Positions 27,101 to 39,202 of a stretch of DNA of 64,000 bases are shown piece after piece. This DNA is from Limnoperna fortunei (lineage: Eukaryota > Mollusca > Bivalvia > Mytilida > Modiolidae): contig OX104112.1 in NCBI GenBank assembly GCA_944474755.1, forward strand, positions 65,830,433-65,894,432. The letters are read 5' to 3'. The notes under the pieces are model-generated. The model made no database searches and was not told where the DNA came from. It saw nothing but the letters and a program-made list of their open reading frames with translations. A program made the position numbers and the translations under genes. The stretch's first letter is position 1, and every line of letters starts with the position of its first letter.

Positions 27101-30100
27101 TTATTCAAATATTTAGTTGTTTTTGTAAAAATATGTAACATGTACCATAGACAAATGTTTACAGTTTATTGATATGAAACTGATATAAATGTTATAATTT
27201 GGATTGAATGCTTTTTTTTATTAGTTTTATTAAAGCATGATACATTCACCATACTATAACCCAGATTTTCACTCTGTGAAATCCGGCCAAAAGTTCTATC
27301 AACTATAATTCAATGATATTGAGGACTGACAGACACTCAAGCCATGGAGATGATGCACATGCTCACTGGGATATATAATATATAACCACATTTACCTGAT
27401 AAAACTTTTCTAATTTGGTCAGAATGATGACTACATAATCTAGAAAAAGACTTGAGACAACCTATGTAATGACTGATACTCCAATGACTAGCCCATTGTA
27501 TGTCCTTCAGTCCATAAGTGTCTATTAGCTCTTTAATTATTCTATTAATCTCCTCCTGTGTGTTTTGACAAGACTCGACTCTTTTTCTAGCTTTACTTCC
27601 ATTCTTCTGTAACCAAGATCTATAAAAGTGTAATTACTTTAAGTATTGGATTTTTTTTATCCTTTTATTTTGCATAAATTTTTAGTTACACATAATTAAT
27701 AAAGAAACCGTAAACAACGTAAACAGGAAGTAGTTTCAACAAATGCTTTTCCCTCCAAAGGACAGGGTTCTTTCTGGGTACTTAATCTCCCTCCCCCAAT
27801 AACAAGTGTGGACACAGAAAAATGTCTCGCCTGAATTCCGCATCAGTAACGAAAATAAATTTCGTCATAAGCATTACGTAAATAGCATTAAATATCAGCT
27901 GTGGCCTGTATACAAAATATTGTCACCATACCCTGCATAGTTACAGGGGAACAGTCGTAACCCAAAAACTTTAACGTAGTCGCTGGACCGTGAAATTGAG
28001 GTCAAGGTCAGGTGGAACCTACCAGACAGTCATGTACTATTCATCAGCAACCTATATACCAAATATTGTCATCCTACCATGCGTAGTTACAGAGGAACTA
28101 TCGTAACCCAAAAACTTTAACGTAGTCACTGGACCATGAAATTGAGGTCAAGGTCAGGTGACACCTACCAGACAGTTATGTACTAGTCATCAGCAACCTA
28201 TACACCAAATATTGTCATCCTACCATGTGTAGTTACAGAGGAACTGTCGTAACCCAAAAACTTTAATGTAGTCGCTGGACCGTGAAATTGAGGTCAAGGT
28301 CAGGTGACACCTACCAGACAGTCATGTACTAGTCATCAGCAACTTATACACCAAATATTGTCATCCTACCATGCGTAATTACAGAGGAACTGTCGTAACC
28401 CCAAAACTTTAACATAGTCGCTGGACCGTGAAATTGAGGTCAAGGTCAGGTGACACCTACCAGACAGTCATGTACTAGTCATCAGCAACCTATACACCAA
28501 ATATTGTCATCCTACCATGCGTAGTTACAGAGGAACGGTCGTAACCCAAAAACTTTAACGTAGTCGCTGGACCGTGAAATTGAGGTCAAGGTCGGGTGAC
28601 ACCTACCAGACAGTCATGTACTAGTCATCAGCAACCTATACACCAAATATTGTCATCCTACCATGCGTAGTTACAGAGGAACTGTCGTAACCCCAAAACT
28701 TTAACGTAGTCGCTGGACCGTGAAATTGAGGTCAAGGTCAGGTGACACCTACCAGACAGTCATGTACTAGTCATCAGCAACCTATACACCAAATATTGTC
28801 ATCCTACCATGCGTAGTTACAGAGGAACTGTCATAACCCAAAAACTTTAACGTAGTCGCTGGACCGTGAAATTGAGGTCAAGGTCAGGTGACAGGTGACT
28901 GACTGGCAAGTACTCATCATAAGCTACCTCTGGACCAAATTTGATGGACCTAGGGCTTGGGCTTACAAAGATATGAAGCAAGATGTCAAGTGTTTACGCC
29001 GCCGCCACCGCCGCCGCCGCCGCCGGATTCCCATACATATGTCTCGCCTCCAGCGACTTTCGTCGCAGGCGAGACAAAAACTGGACGCCATGATATACCC
29101 AGGGGTCACCACACTCTAAAAAAGTAGGGAGAAATGACTTCTCCCTGGCAGCCAAACAGGGAGAAGTCAGGCCCTGATAGGGAGACTTCAGGAGACACTA
29201 GGGAGAAGTCAGGGGGACCGTACAAATAATTAATTTCGCAGTAGTTACATACATTTTTCATTATTTATATCAATTTCCAGGATTATTTCTCTTGTGTTTT
29301 AAAACCATAAAACACTTAGATTCAGTTTTTTTCTTTCTTTTTCATTATTATTCATGGTATGCAATATCAAACAGCACATAACCTTTATCATTAATCAAAG
29401 TTGTACTGATCCAAATTGCTTCATGGGACACCCATCTACAGAACTTATCATGATGTCAATAATTACTATACATCTTTATTCTTTCAAGTGAAGCTCAAAT
29501 ACTTATCAAAGAAAATTGTTAAAGTACAATACTCTTTGAAAGAACTTAAGTTTGAAACCAATTAAAAGTGTTTGTTTATCAAAAATATTACGATTTTTCA
29601 TTATGGGCCGTTGTACATTACTTTTCTTTGTTGTTCACTTCCGGTAATTAGTCACATCTGGTAAATAAACAAATGGCGCGTAATACATTTGAAAGACGTA
29701 AATCGTTTGAAAATATGTTAAATACGCATATTGTTTGCCATTTTTTATTGGAATTACACATTTACTGATAAATTGGTAGTCAGGGTGAAGTATTTGGACC
29801 AGATTTACAAGTATCTTATGTGAACCATCGGGCGACTTTAGGGAAATGACAGGGCGACTTCGACTTCGCTTTTGAGGCGCCTTAGGGCGACTTCAGGTCC
29901 TAGTAGGGCGACTTTGTCGCCCACTTCGCCCAGTGTGGTGAGCCCTGATATACCGTAGCTGAAAAATGTTTAAAATTGTGCAAAGTGCATAATCTAGACC
30001 ATTTCAGGAACAGTGTCCTTGGAAACTAAGTTACACAAATTTTCTTTGTCGAAAGATTATGTGCACTGAAACAGGCTGATCCATCAATATGTACTTATAA

Positions 30101-33100
30101 ATACACAAAATGTACCACAATTAAAACTGTCACCATTTTCAGGTTTCTTTAAAGAGTAAATAGTTGCAAAATTTTTAAAATATGTGTTCAAAGTATTTTA
30201 AGAACAAATATTAAAACATATATACAATAATTCTTACGTCAATGTATGTTGTGGTTTTGTCTGATAATAGTCTTTATTTGGATTCTTTTTACCAGTATAA
30301 TGGTAGTATGTTGGATCCCATTGGATTTTAGGAACAGATGCCAAGTCTACATTGGGAATGGTATCTAAATACTCCAAGGAGAGATCTACAGACTTCAGTA
30401 CGGTCGAAACTGTTGATCTAATATCTCTGGACAGTAACTTTACCTTCACATAACTGAAATCTACAAAAATAATTTCAAATTTGCAATTGATATATTTGTT
30501 TTGTTTCACATGTTATAAAACTGAACTAAGTTTCAAAATGATTCCTTAAATGGATGATTAATGTCCTGTTGTATTTCAGTTTTATACAGGACAAGAATAA
30601 AGTCATAGAGCAATTAAACATCTGAAGAAAATGGGATGAACCCCCTAAAACAAAATTCTGACTCTCAAAATAAAAGTAAGGTGAATTAGCTATAGGCAGG
30701 AGTGAAAAAATTTAGCCTGTTGTCATGACAACAATTTGCCTGCTATTTTATTTTAAATTTTAAAAAACTGATCTTTTTCACACAAGGTGGATGTTACTCT
30801 AAAACAACATGTCAAAACATGCTCCATGTTGCGCTTTCGGTAGTTGAAATTTCAGTAAAATAGTTTTTTGGGCAGGAAGTTACTACTGGAAATAAAGCCA
30901 CACGTACATCCAATCTCTGGAGCCGAGGTCATATCCCTCCGTAACACTACGCTAAGGAATTCTGACGTAGGAAGATATGTAGCCTCTGTTTCGGAGATTG
31001 ACGTACATCATTAAAATTCTAGTGTGCTAGAACAGGTTTATAAATCAAACAAAATCAAAATGTTTGGCAAAAATTTATATGTACATAGTCAGTCTGAAAA
31101 TAAATACAAGAAATATTAAATAATAATGCCTGAATGACTTTCATTTGTACAGTCTCTCAAGTTCAGAGTATTGTTCTGATATTGTTGTCAGTGTTATTTT
31201 AGTCTCCGACCATAAAGTGTCTGGGACTTAAACTTTTTGCTCAGTTTCTTATTATCTATCTTTGGAGAGATTGTCAGACACTTTTTTTGTATAACGAGTC
31301 GAGGGATCATAATGAAACTTTGCACACACCTAGAATACCATGTCTTATACACATCATTTTTGGATTTTTCAAAATGGCTGTCGTTGAAAAAAAAAAAAGT
31401 ACATTTCTCAGATCTCAGGAATCGCTAGAGCCATTTCAATAAAAAACAAGTGTGGACACAGAAAAACGTCTCGCCTGCATTCCGCATCAGTAACGAAAAT
31501 AAATTTCGTCATAAGCATTACGTAAATAGCATTAAATATCAGCAGCGGCCTGTATACAAAATATTGTCACCATACCCTGCATAGTTACAGGGGAACAGCC
31601 GTAACCCAAAAACTTTAACGTAGTCACTGGACCGTGAAATTGAGGTCAAGGTCAGGTGGAACCTACCAGACAGTTATGTACTATTAATCAGCAACCTATA
31701 CACCAAATATTGTCATCCTACCATGCGTAGTTACAGAGGAACTGTTGTAACCCCAAAACTTTAACGTAGTCGCTGGACTGTGAAATTGAGGTCAAAGTCA
31801 GGTGACACCTACCAGACAGTCATGTACTAGTCATCAGCAACCTATACACCTAATATTGTCATCCTACCATGCGTAGTTACAGAGGAACTGTCGTAACCCA
31901 AAAACTTTAACGAAGTCGCTGGACCGTGAAATTGGGGTCAAGGTCAGGTGACACCTACCAGACAGTCATGTACTAGTCATCAGCACCCTATACACCAAAT
32001 ATTGTCATCCTACCATGCGTAGTTACAGAGGAACTGTCGTAACCCAAAAACTTTAACGTAGTCGCTGGACCGTGAAATTGAGGTCAAGGTCAGGTGACAC
32101 CTACCAGACAGTCATGAACTAGTCATCAGCAACCTATACACCAAATATTGTCATCCTACCATGCGTAGTTACCGAGGAACTGTCGTAACCCAAAAACTTT
32201 AACGTAGTCGCTGGACCGTGAAATTGAGGTCAAGGTCAGGTGACACCTACCAGACAGTCATGTACTAGTCATCAGCAACCTATACACCAAATATTGTCAT
32301 CCTACCATGCGTAGTTACAGAGGAACTGTCGTAACCCAAAAACTTTAACGTAGTCGCTGGACCGTGAAATTGAGGTCAAGGTCAGGTGACACCTACCAGA
32401 CAGTCATGTACTAGTCATCAGCAACCTATACACCAAATATTGTCATCCTACCATGCGTAGTTACAGAGGAACTGTCGTAACCCAAAAACTTTAACGTAGT
32501 CACTGGACCGTGAAATTGAGGTCAAGGTCAGGTGACAGGTGACTGACTGGCAAGTACTCATCATAAGCTACCTCTACGCCGGATTCCCATACATATGTCT
32601 CGCCTCCAGCGACTTTCGTCGCAGGCGAGACAAAAAATTGGTACACTGATACAGTCAACTATTTGAGGCATTTTTACTGAAAAACATTTAATGCAAAAGC
32701 ATGTCTAATTTCAACAAAATTTAATATTTAGGTAGATTTTAATGCACAAAAAATGTGACTGAATATGTTTGTAGGAGGGACAAGCATTCAGTGACTTGTT
32801 TGCAATCACAATCAGTTACACTAATTTAAATTAAAATTGCTTTGTTCCCTTGTTCCTCAGTTATTGTTTTTTTGTTTAACAAACTTTTTTTGTCGAATTT
32901 CAAGAATGCTTAATTACAGGTATTTATTTCAATAAAATGAAAGGTGATTCCTTACAATTTTTGCAACTAAATTGTCATGAGAAATACCAATTCAATAAAT
33001 AGCACTACAATATAAACTAGACAAAGTTGATCTAGCAATCACTGATACCCCCGCTTTTGTAAAAGTTCTAATGTTTTTCGTGGACTGTGACCTTGAAATT

Positions 33101-35275
33101 TGACATATTTCCCCCAAAAGTGATAGGCTTCTTACCAACATAATATATAATAATATCCAAAAGTTTCATTCAAATCAGATGCAAACTTTTTGAGTTATTG
33201 TCTGGAAACAACTTTTTTGTACAAATTTCTAGCGTTTTTCATGGACTGCGACCTTGAAATTTGACCCATTTCTCACCAAATTAAAAGGCTTTTTACCAAC
33301 ATGATATATAACAAAATCCCAAGGTTTCATTAAAATCGGATGCAAACTTTTTGAGTTTTTGTCCGAAAACAACGTTTGTGTTAAAAAATTTTCATGGACT
33401 GCTAACCTTGAAATTTGATGGATTTCACCCAAAATCGATAGGCTTCTTACCAACCTGATATATAACAATATCCCAAAGTTTCATTTAAATCTGATGTAAA
33501 CTTTTTGAATTATCATCCAGAAACCAAGTTTTTGTTAAAATTCCTAACGTTTTTCGTGGACTGCGACCTTGAAATTTGACGGATTTTCCCCAAAATCAAT
33601 AGGCTTCTTACCAACCTGATATTTAACAATATCCCAAAGTTTCATTCAAATCACATGCAAATTTTTTGAGTTATTGTCCGGAAACAACTTTTTTGTAAAA
33701 ATTTCTAATGTTTTTCGTGGACTGTGACCTTGAAATTTAACCCATTTCCCCCAAAATCAAAAGGCTTTTTACAAACCTGATATATAACAATATCCCAAAG
33801 TTTCATTCAAATTGAATGCAAACTTTTTGAGTTATTGTCCGGAAACAACTTTTTTGTAAAAATTCCTAACGTTTTTCGTGGACTGTGACCTTGAAATTTG
33901 ACGTATTTTCCCCAAAATCAATAGGCTTCTTACCAAACTGATATATGACAATATCCCAAAGTTTCATTCAAATCAGATGTAAACTTTTTGAGTCATTGTC
34001 CGGAAACAACTTTTTTGTTAAAATTTCCAACGTTTTTCGTGGACTGTGACCTTGAAATTTGACGGATTTCCCCCAAAATCAATAGGCTTCTTACCAACCT
34101 GATATATAACAATATCCCAAAGTTTCATTCAAATCGGATGTAAACTTTTTGAATTATCATCCGGAAACCAAATGTGGACGGACGGACATGAGGACCACTA
34201 TATACCCCCGACTCTGTCGAGCGGGGGTATAAAAAGGGGCAATAACTCATTAATTTGTCAGATATTTACTTTTTTAAGAAATGATATCTTACAAGACCAA
34301 GAAAAAATATAAACAAGCAATGCTGCAATTGTCTTTGCAATTTCACAAACACAGCATTAAAATTTATGTTTTTTTTCTCTCTCACGAATCAAAACTAAAA
34401 ATATCTTGTACTTAGTATACAAAATTTGTGACAAATGTGAACAGAAAGTAACACATATATACACTTAAATGATTGTCGCACCTTTTTGCTGTTTGTCTTT
34501 CACATAAAAGTCAATCTCTGCAGGTGTAGCTCGACCTGTTTTATGTAAAGCTGTTATATATTCATGCAGCTTTTTAAGGGATTCTTCATTCACCTTCTAA
34601 ATAAAAAAAAATAAGTTAACAAGACTCCAACGTGACAGTCTTAATTAGTACTTGTACATAAATACTCTTACAGTCTCTAGGCATTTTTCTTCAAGTGTTT
34701 AATTGTGTACTACTTCTATTCATCTGTTGTTATCCTAATGTATATTACATAACTTCAATCAGTAACATATATGTATATAATCAAAGTTAGTAAAACTATG
34801 AATTATAGAAGGTATATGTGGACACGTTGCATGTGTGGTCTCATTGTGTGTCTCAATTTTGCAATTTTGAGTCCTCTGGGGATTCTACAAAAACATATAT
34901 ATTACTAAACTAATCTATTTTTTTTAAAGCATTTGATTTATTTTTTTGTATTTTAGATGTAACACAAAAGTCAAGGATTTTCCAAATACTGCCTATCATA
35001 AACTTTTATCACGGTTACTTTAGGCTGGACTACTTATCAATTTAACCCTTGAAAAGTTCTTGTCTGATGATTGTATAGAAAAAACTAACAGAAATAACAG
35101 CAATACTTAATATATGCATGGCTGTAAAATTTACTTTTTACTTACTCTTTCTCTTGGAAACTGCCCAAAAAAGTCAGGATGTACTGCCAAATAGAATGGT
35201 CGAAGGGCTGTGGCTGTCTCACTCACTGTCAAACATCTTTTAGAAACATCAAACAGCACTGGATCATTAGAAGAC
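24139..35275 (-). CDS. TCAIM: TCAIM orthologue (T-cell activation inhibitor, mitochondrial), lacking its first exon
   Basis: Seven exons on the minus strand: 35146-35275, 34482-34596, 30238-30460, 27396-27619, 26862-26953, 25847-26091 and 24139-24382. All have GT-AG borders and join in phase into about 424 codons, against 496 aa for the human protein. The first includes ALRPFYLAVHPDFFGQFP, the family's J-like region with an HPD tripeptide. The middle has SRDIRSTV, KIQWDPTYYHYTG and SWLQKNG. The end has HYYTVMYDGEMCIPWNW, near-identical to human TCAIM. The vertebrate protein is mitochondrial; its molecular function is poorly defined. Exon 35275 starts in phase 2, so at least one upstream exon with the start codon and any targeting peptide is missing from this model. 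Confidence 0.92.
24464..24486. repeat. (TA)n microsatellite
   Basis: About 11 TA units occur in the last TCAIM intron. Confidence 0.9.
24589..24722 (-). mobile_element. Degenerate SINE fragment
   Basis: In the minus orientation it keeps the tail block (reverse of CAGTAATTTTTCATCTATACCATGG), a CCAGTTTTTATCGG segment and the TTGTCAATTAACTTTAGAG body. The tRNA-like head is absent or unrecognisable. Confidence 0.55.
24847..25008 (+). repeat. Tandem repeat, three copies of a 54-bp unit
   Basis: Units start at 24847, 24901 and 24955 with TTACAATGCCATATCCTGCA; they are nearly identical. Since 54 is a multiple of three, the array stays open in frame, but nothing suggests that it is coding. It lies in the last TCAIM intron. 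Confidence 0.93.
27802..29080 (+). mobile_element. Helentron-like element A with 146-bp tandem core
   Basis: The left end is ACAAGTGTGGACACAG followed by GTCTCGCCTG. The core holds seven repeats of exactly 146 bp (TTAACGTAGTC starts at 27971, 28117, 28263, 28409, 28555, 28701 and 28847). A unique right segment has a (CGC)n run near 28999. A terminal hairpin (GTCTCGCCT ... AGGCGAGAC with inner GCGAC/GTCGC) precedes AAAAA. The left GTCTCGCCTG is inverted in the right CAGGCGAGAC, the subterminal repeat pattern of Helentrons/HINEs. No Rep/helicase frame, so it is non-autonomous. Confidence 0.78.
28999..29028. repeat. (CGC)n microsatellite inside element A
   Basis: A GCC/CGC trinucleotide run of about ten units. 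The corresponding run in element C (36670-36681) is shorter, and in element B it is deleted. Confidence 0.9.
29100..29946. mobile_element. hAT-type non-autonomous transposon nested in the SINE
   Basis: An exact 8-bp duplication GATATACC (29092-29099 and 29947-29954) flanks it. The ends CAGGGGTCACCACACT and AGTGTGGTGAGCCCT are inverted with one mismatch. CAGGG termini and 8-bp duplications are typical of hAT elements. The 847 bp carry AGGGAGAAGTCAGG and AGGGCGACTTCAGG motifs near the two ends and no transposase frame. Confidence 0.87.
30692..31020. repeat. Repeat R3 copy 2 and adjoining inverted motifs
   Basis: AAAAATTTAGCCTGTTGTC near 30705 resembles 15715. Downstream, ACGTACATCCAATCTCTGG (30903) is roughly inverted against GGAGATTGACGTACATC near 31000, which suggests a small old foldback element. 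Borders are uncertain. Confidence 0.4.
31446..32635 (+). mobile_element. Helentron-like element B with 146-bp tandem core
   Basis: The left end, right hairpin and subterminal inverted repeats match element A. There are seven 146-bp units (starts at 31615, 31761, 31907, 32053, 32199, 32345 and 32491). The unique segment between array and hairpin is shortened: about 90 bp including the CGC run are missing (AAGCTACCTCTACGCCGG join near 32570). It lies in a TCAIM intron. Confidence 0.78.
33045..34230 (+). mobile_element. Helentron-like element with 161-bp tandem core
   Basis: The left motif ATACCCCCGCT (33045-33055) is exactly inverted at the right end, AGCGGGGGTAT (34220-34230). The right copy also pairs with TATACCCCCG at 34201 to form a terminal hairpin. 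Between them lie seven copies of a unit of about 161 bp, marked by TTTTTCGTGGACTG.GACC, with two copies deviating to 153 and 162 bp. The core is unrelated in sequence to the 146-bp family. No open frame of note. Confidence 0.75.
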
Positions 35276-35619
35276 CTTGAAAAGAATTGTTACTTGTAAA
35301 ATGTTACATGTAACTAAGTTTGTTTGTCTCTTCCTTCCATTTGTTTTTAACTTAAAGTTGTCTTTATTTTACTATTATCAGGGTTTTCCCCAGGAAATTT
35401 GGAAAGCACTTTGGTGTCCTGTTTTTAAAAAGGGTTTTGCATGTCACATCGTACATTTTGTGCATCACATACATTTTTTTGTGTGTGTTTTCTCTAACAG
35501 GGGGTAACTTTGTTGAATTTATTAATATACATAATAAATGAGATACTCATAGTATGAATATTTTTCTTAATTTGTTTGTGTTAAATTATTGGAATACATA
35601 AAAGATGATAACAGATACA

Positions 35620-36736
35620 ACAAGTGTGGACACAGAAAAACGTCTCGCCTGCATTCCGCATCAGTAACGAAAACAAATTTCGTCATAAGCATTACGTAAA
35701 TAGCATTAAATATCAGCAGCGGCCTGTATACAAAATATTGTCACCATACCCTGCATAGTAACAGAGGAACAGCCGTAACCCAAAAACTTTAACGTAGTCG
35801 CTGGACCGTGAAATTGAGGTCAAGGTCAGGTGACACCTACCAGACAGTCATGTACTAGTCATCAGCAACCTATACACCAAATATTGTCATCCTACCATGC
35901 GTAGTTACAGAGGAACTGTCGTAACCCCAAAACTTTAACATAGTCGCTGGACCGTGAAATTGAGGTCAAGGTCAGGTGACACCTACCAGACAGTCATGTA
36001 CTAGTCATCAGCAACCTATACACCAAATATTGTCATCCTACCATGCGTACTTACAGAGGAACTGTCGTAACCCAAAAACTTTAACGTAGTCGCTGGACAG
36101 TGAAATTGAGGTCAAGGTCAGGTGACACCTACCAGACAGTCATGTACTAGTCATCAGCAACCTATATACCAAATATTGTCATCCTACCATGCGTAGTTAC
36201 AGAGGAACTGTCGTAACCTAAAAACTTTAACGTAGTCGCTGGACCGTGAAATTGAGGTCAAGGTCAGGTGACACCTACCAGACAGTCATGTACTAGTCAT
36301 CAGCAACCTATACACCAAATATTGTCATCCTACCATGCGTAGTTACAGAGGAACTGTCGTAACCCAAAAACTTTAACGTAGTCGCTGGACCGTGAAATTG
36401 AGGTCAAGGTCAGGTGACACTTACCAGACAGTCATGTACTAGTCATCAGCAACCTATACACCAAATATTGTCATCCTACCATGCGTAGTTACAGAGGAAC
36501 TGTCGTAACCCAAAAACTTTAACGTAGTCGCTGGACTGTGAAATTGAGGTCAAGGTCAGGTGACAGGTGACTGACTGGCAAGTACTCATCATAAGCTACC
36601 TCTGGACCAAATTTGATGGACCTAGGGCTTGGGCTTACAAAGCTATGAAGCAAGATGTCAAGTGTTTACGCCGCCGCCGCCGGATTCCCATACATATGTC
36701 TCGCCTTCAGCGACTTTCGTCGCAGGCGAGACAAAA
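35620..36736 (+). mobile_element. Helentron-like element C with 146-bp tandem core
   Basis: The ends and hairpin match element A. There are six 146-bp units (starts at 35789, 35935, 36081, 36227, 36373 and 36519). The unique right segment is intact with a short CGC run. It lies just upstream of the first recognised TCAIM exon, in its presumed intron 1. Confidence 0.78.
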
Positions 36737-37944
36737 ACAAAGCTACTATTAACATTGACACTTACAACAAATAACATTAAAGCGACACCTGAGACCAGCA
36801 ATGTGCCATGTACAAACATTTTGCATCTTGACACCCATTTTATTTCCTTTTTTGTATAACTCATTATTTTTAAATAATTACATTTTTTTATATAGTTAAG
36901 TGTGTTATTCAACACCTGGTCATTGTTTTGTGTTTAATTCAACTAGCAATACATATAATTTCAAGTATTATTCACTTCTAGATTCCAGTCCAATACATTG
37001 AAAAGTTCTGTAATCAAACATTCACAAAATAACATGGTGCAAATACTTGACTTTGAATTTTTTTATGTCCTACACCGACAACTTGATGCCCTTGGTCGGA
37101 CCAGTATTAATAAATTAGTTACAATAAATTGGGGAAACCAATAAATAAATTGGTAACAATAAATTGGTGTGAATAAATTTGGTTTCTCATTTAATAGAGT
37201 ATTAATTTCCATTATTTTCTGCAAAATTTACATTTAAGGGTGTAGAGATTTATATATATTTATTCTTTTATTTTGTTAAAAAAATATATTAAAAATGTTT
37301 GGATAGCAGTTTTTGGTCGAAAGACTACACCAAGAACACAAAATACATGTATACTGCATAATAAGCACTAATGCAGGGGAAGCAACTCTGGACTGGTACA
37401 TGTGCTTGGTGTTTTAGTCAAAATTTATTGATCAGCGTACATTTTAATGCCGATTTATACATACATGTATCAACCACAATTTAATTACAGATAGTTTAAT
37501 AATTCTGGTACTATCTGCTCAAATAACAGAATTAAATTTAAATTGGGATTACAAGAAGGTATGTGCAAAATTTCTACTGAAATTCACAAATCGTCATGAC
37601 CACCATATGCAAATTTGTTTGAGGAACTTAAGAAAATTAAGTGCTAACTCAAATTACAGTATCCATATGAAATGAATGAAATCATTCAAAATTGAGCTTA
37701 ATTTGTCTAATTTTATTAAAATTTTTGAATTAAAAGTGATAAGATAAGAAGTCAGTATATTTATTTATGAATGAATCTAACGGTAACTGGGAATTTGGTC
37801 AAGCAAGCGCCGATGTTTACACCTGTCCAGGTAAACCTTCCCCGAGGCATTAAATAAAGGAAGGTATTGTCCACAGCTTTAATCCATTGAATAAACAATA
37901 TAACAGGAATTACAATGTAGTGACAAGTGTCACTGTTTTTAATA
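36737..37944. other. AT-rich non-coding stretch
   Basis: No gene or defined element. A local AATAAATTGGT-rich cluster at 37115-37190 looks like decayed simple sequence. Confidence 0.4.
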
Positions 37945-38190
37945 TAGCACCCCGGCATGAAAATTAAACCACCGCGGTAGATCAGATAGCACCGGAGCAT
38001 GAAAATTAAACCACCGTGGTATATCAGATAGCACTGCAGCATGAAAATTAAACCACCGTGGTAGATCAGATAGCACCGCGGTAGATCAGATAGCACCGCA
38101 GCATGAAAATAAAACCAACGTGGTAGATCAGATAGCACTGCAGCATGAAAATTAAACCACCATGGTAGATCAGATAGCACCGCAGCAAAA
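37945..38190 (+). repeat. Tandem repeat, 42-bp unit
   Basis: Five to six copies of a unit containing GCATGAAAATTAAACCACC and GGTAGATCAGATAGCACC (first two starts at 37955 and 37997). One partial unit (TAGATCAGATAGCACCGCGG) is inserted near 38075. Because 42 is a multiple of three, a repetitive open frame runs through the minus strand; I regard it as a by-product. Confidence 0.9.
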
Positions 38191-39117
38191 ACATAAAGCA
38201 CTGCACTATCGCTGTGCTTAAAGGGCCTGGGGAGAACACTGTAATATGTCAATTAAAAAAGGATGGCAAAATCTGTTACCAGCTACTAGTAATTACTAAT
38301 CAATCTCTATAACATATCCCGATTCTGCATCCATCTTGTCTTTATTGTCAGATTATGAATGATCATGGGTTTTGTTTTGTTGTTTTTGGGGTTTTTTTTG
38401 TATTTATGATGGTCAAAACAAGACTATCCTCATGGCAAACTTAAAGTTTAAATGTCAAACATGATAAAATTGTGTAGCACATATTAACGTAAATGGACAT
38501 TAGGTCGTCACAGTATTAAAGTTGTCTGATTTCTTCATCGAAAGATTCTCATTTATTGCTTCTTCAGAAAAAGTTAGGAGATAGTCCATTTTAAAGCAGA
38601 AACATTTTTCCCCAAAAGTAATTCCTAGCACTCTTTGTGGTATAATCTAATAATAAGATTATGGTGTTTGTTGTAAAGACCAGGAAAACTATGTCTTTTT
38701 TCTATCCTGGCAATGACATGTTTTAATAATACCATGCACTGGCTATATGTACAAGGGAACAAATGGAGCTAAGGGAATTAATATGTACCATGTATCATAT
38801 ATGTGTAATATGTAATGACCACACAGTTATTTCCAATCTATCATGTGTATTTATTTATGTAAAGGGCATTGAAAGTGATTGATGACTTAAGGGAACTATT
38901 GACCACCTAAGGTTCTTGCATCTATTAACATAAGAATAAATTCTGCATTAAGTCATTATGTTGATTTGGTATGGAATATAAGTTACAACATGTATGAAGC
39001 AAACATAACACCCTCATTATTAATCAATTTGCCCTTGCCAGCCAATTTTGTGTGGATTGTTGAAAAGTTTAACGTATCTATTCTATAGCAACCTTGTATA
39101 ATGTTTATATCCTATGA
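38191..39117. other. Non-coding stretch, no recognised element
   Basis: No gene seen. A segment near 38484-38520 is similar to the inverse of 43903-43942 (see findings). Confidence 0.4.
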
Positions 39118-39202
39118 CGGGTACTGGTTGTCGAGTGGTTAAGGGAAGTGGCCTGTCAACACTGTGGTTGTGGGTTCGAGTCTCATTTCAGCAGGGTGTA
39201 CT
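39118..39202 (+). mobile_element. SINE head, cut by a later insertion
   Basis: GGTTGTCGAGTGGTTAAGG (A box) and TGTGGGTTCGAGTC (B box) are followed by CAGCAGGGTGTACTC, which then stops at the end of the 39203-43384 element. The SINE body does not resume clearly on the other side. Confidence 0.7.

Larger units (their letters stand above)
27725..29985 (+). mobile_element. SINE split by two later insertions
   Basis: SINE body sequence at about 27725-27801 (ends CTCCCTCCCCCAATAA) resumes at 29081-29099 (CTGGACGCCATGATATACC) and again from 29955 (GTAGCTGAAAAATG). The intact family order, seen at 21546-21597, is CTCCCTCAATAAAAA-CAGGACGCCATG-GTAGCTGAAAAA. The first gap is filled by the Helentron-like element and the second by the hAT element. 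Confidence 0.75.

Noticed and set aside
27971..28992. CRISPR-like array of regular repeats
   Set aside because: The 146-bp units are contiguous tandem repeats without unique spacers, in a eukaryotic intron within a transposon.
28895..29119. Frame at the right end of Helentron-like element A (similar at 36567-36752) rich in Arg
   Set aside because: It is a reading of the element's unique segment and CGC microsatellite. It differs in length between copies and is deleted in element B.
37761..38252. A 163-codon minus-strand frame with repeated LSDLPRW-like segments
   Set aside because: It is the translation of the 42-bp tandem repeat, whose length is a multiple of three, so an open repetitive frame is expected by chance.
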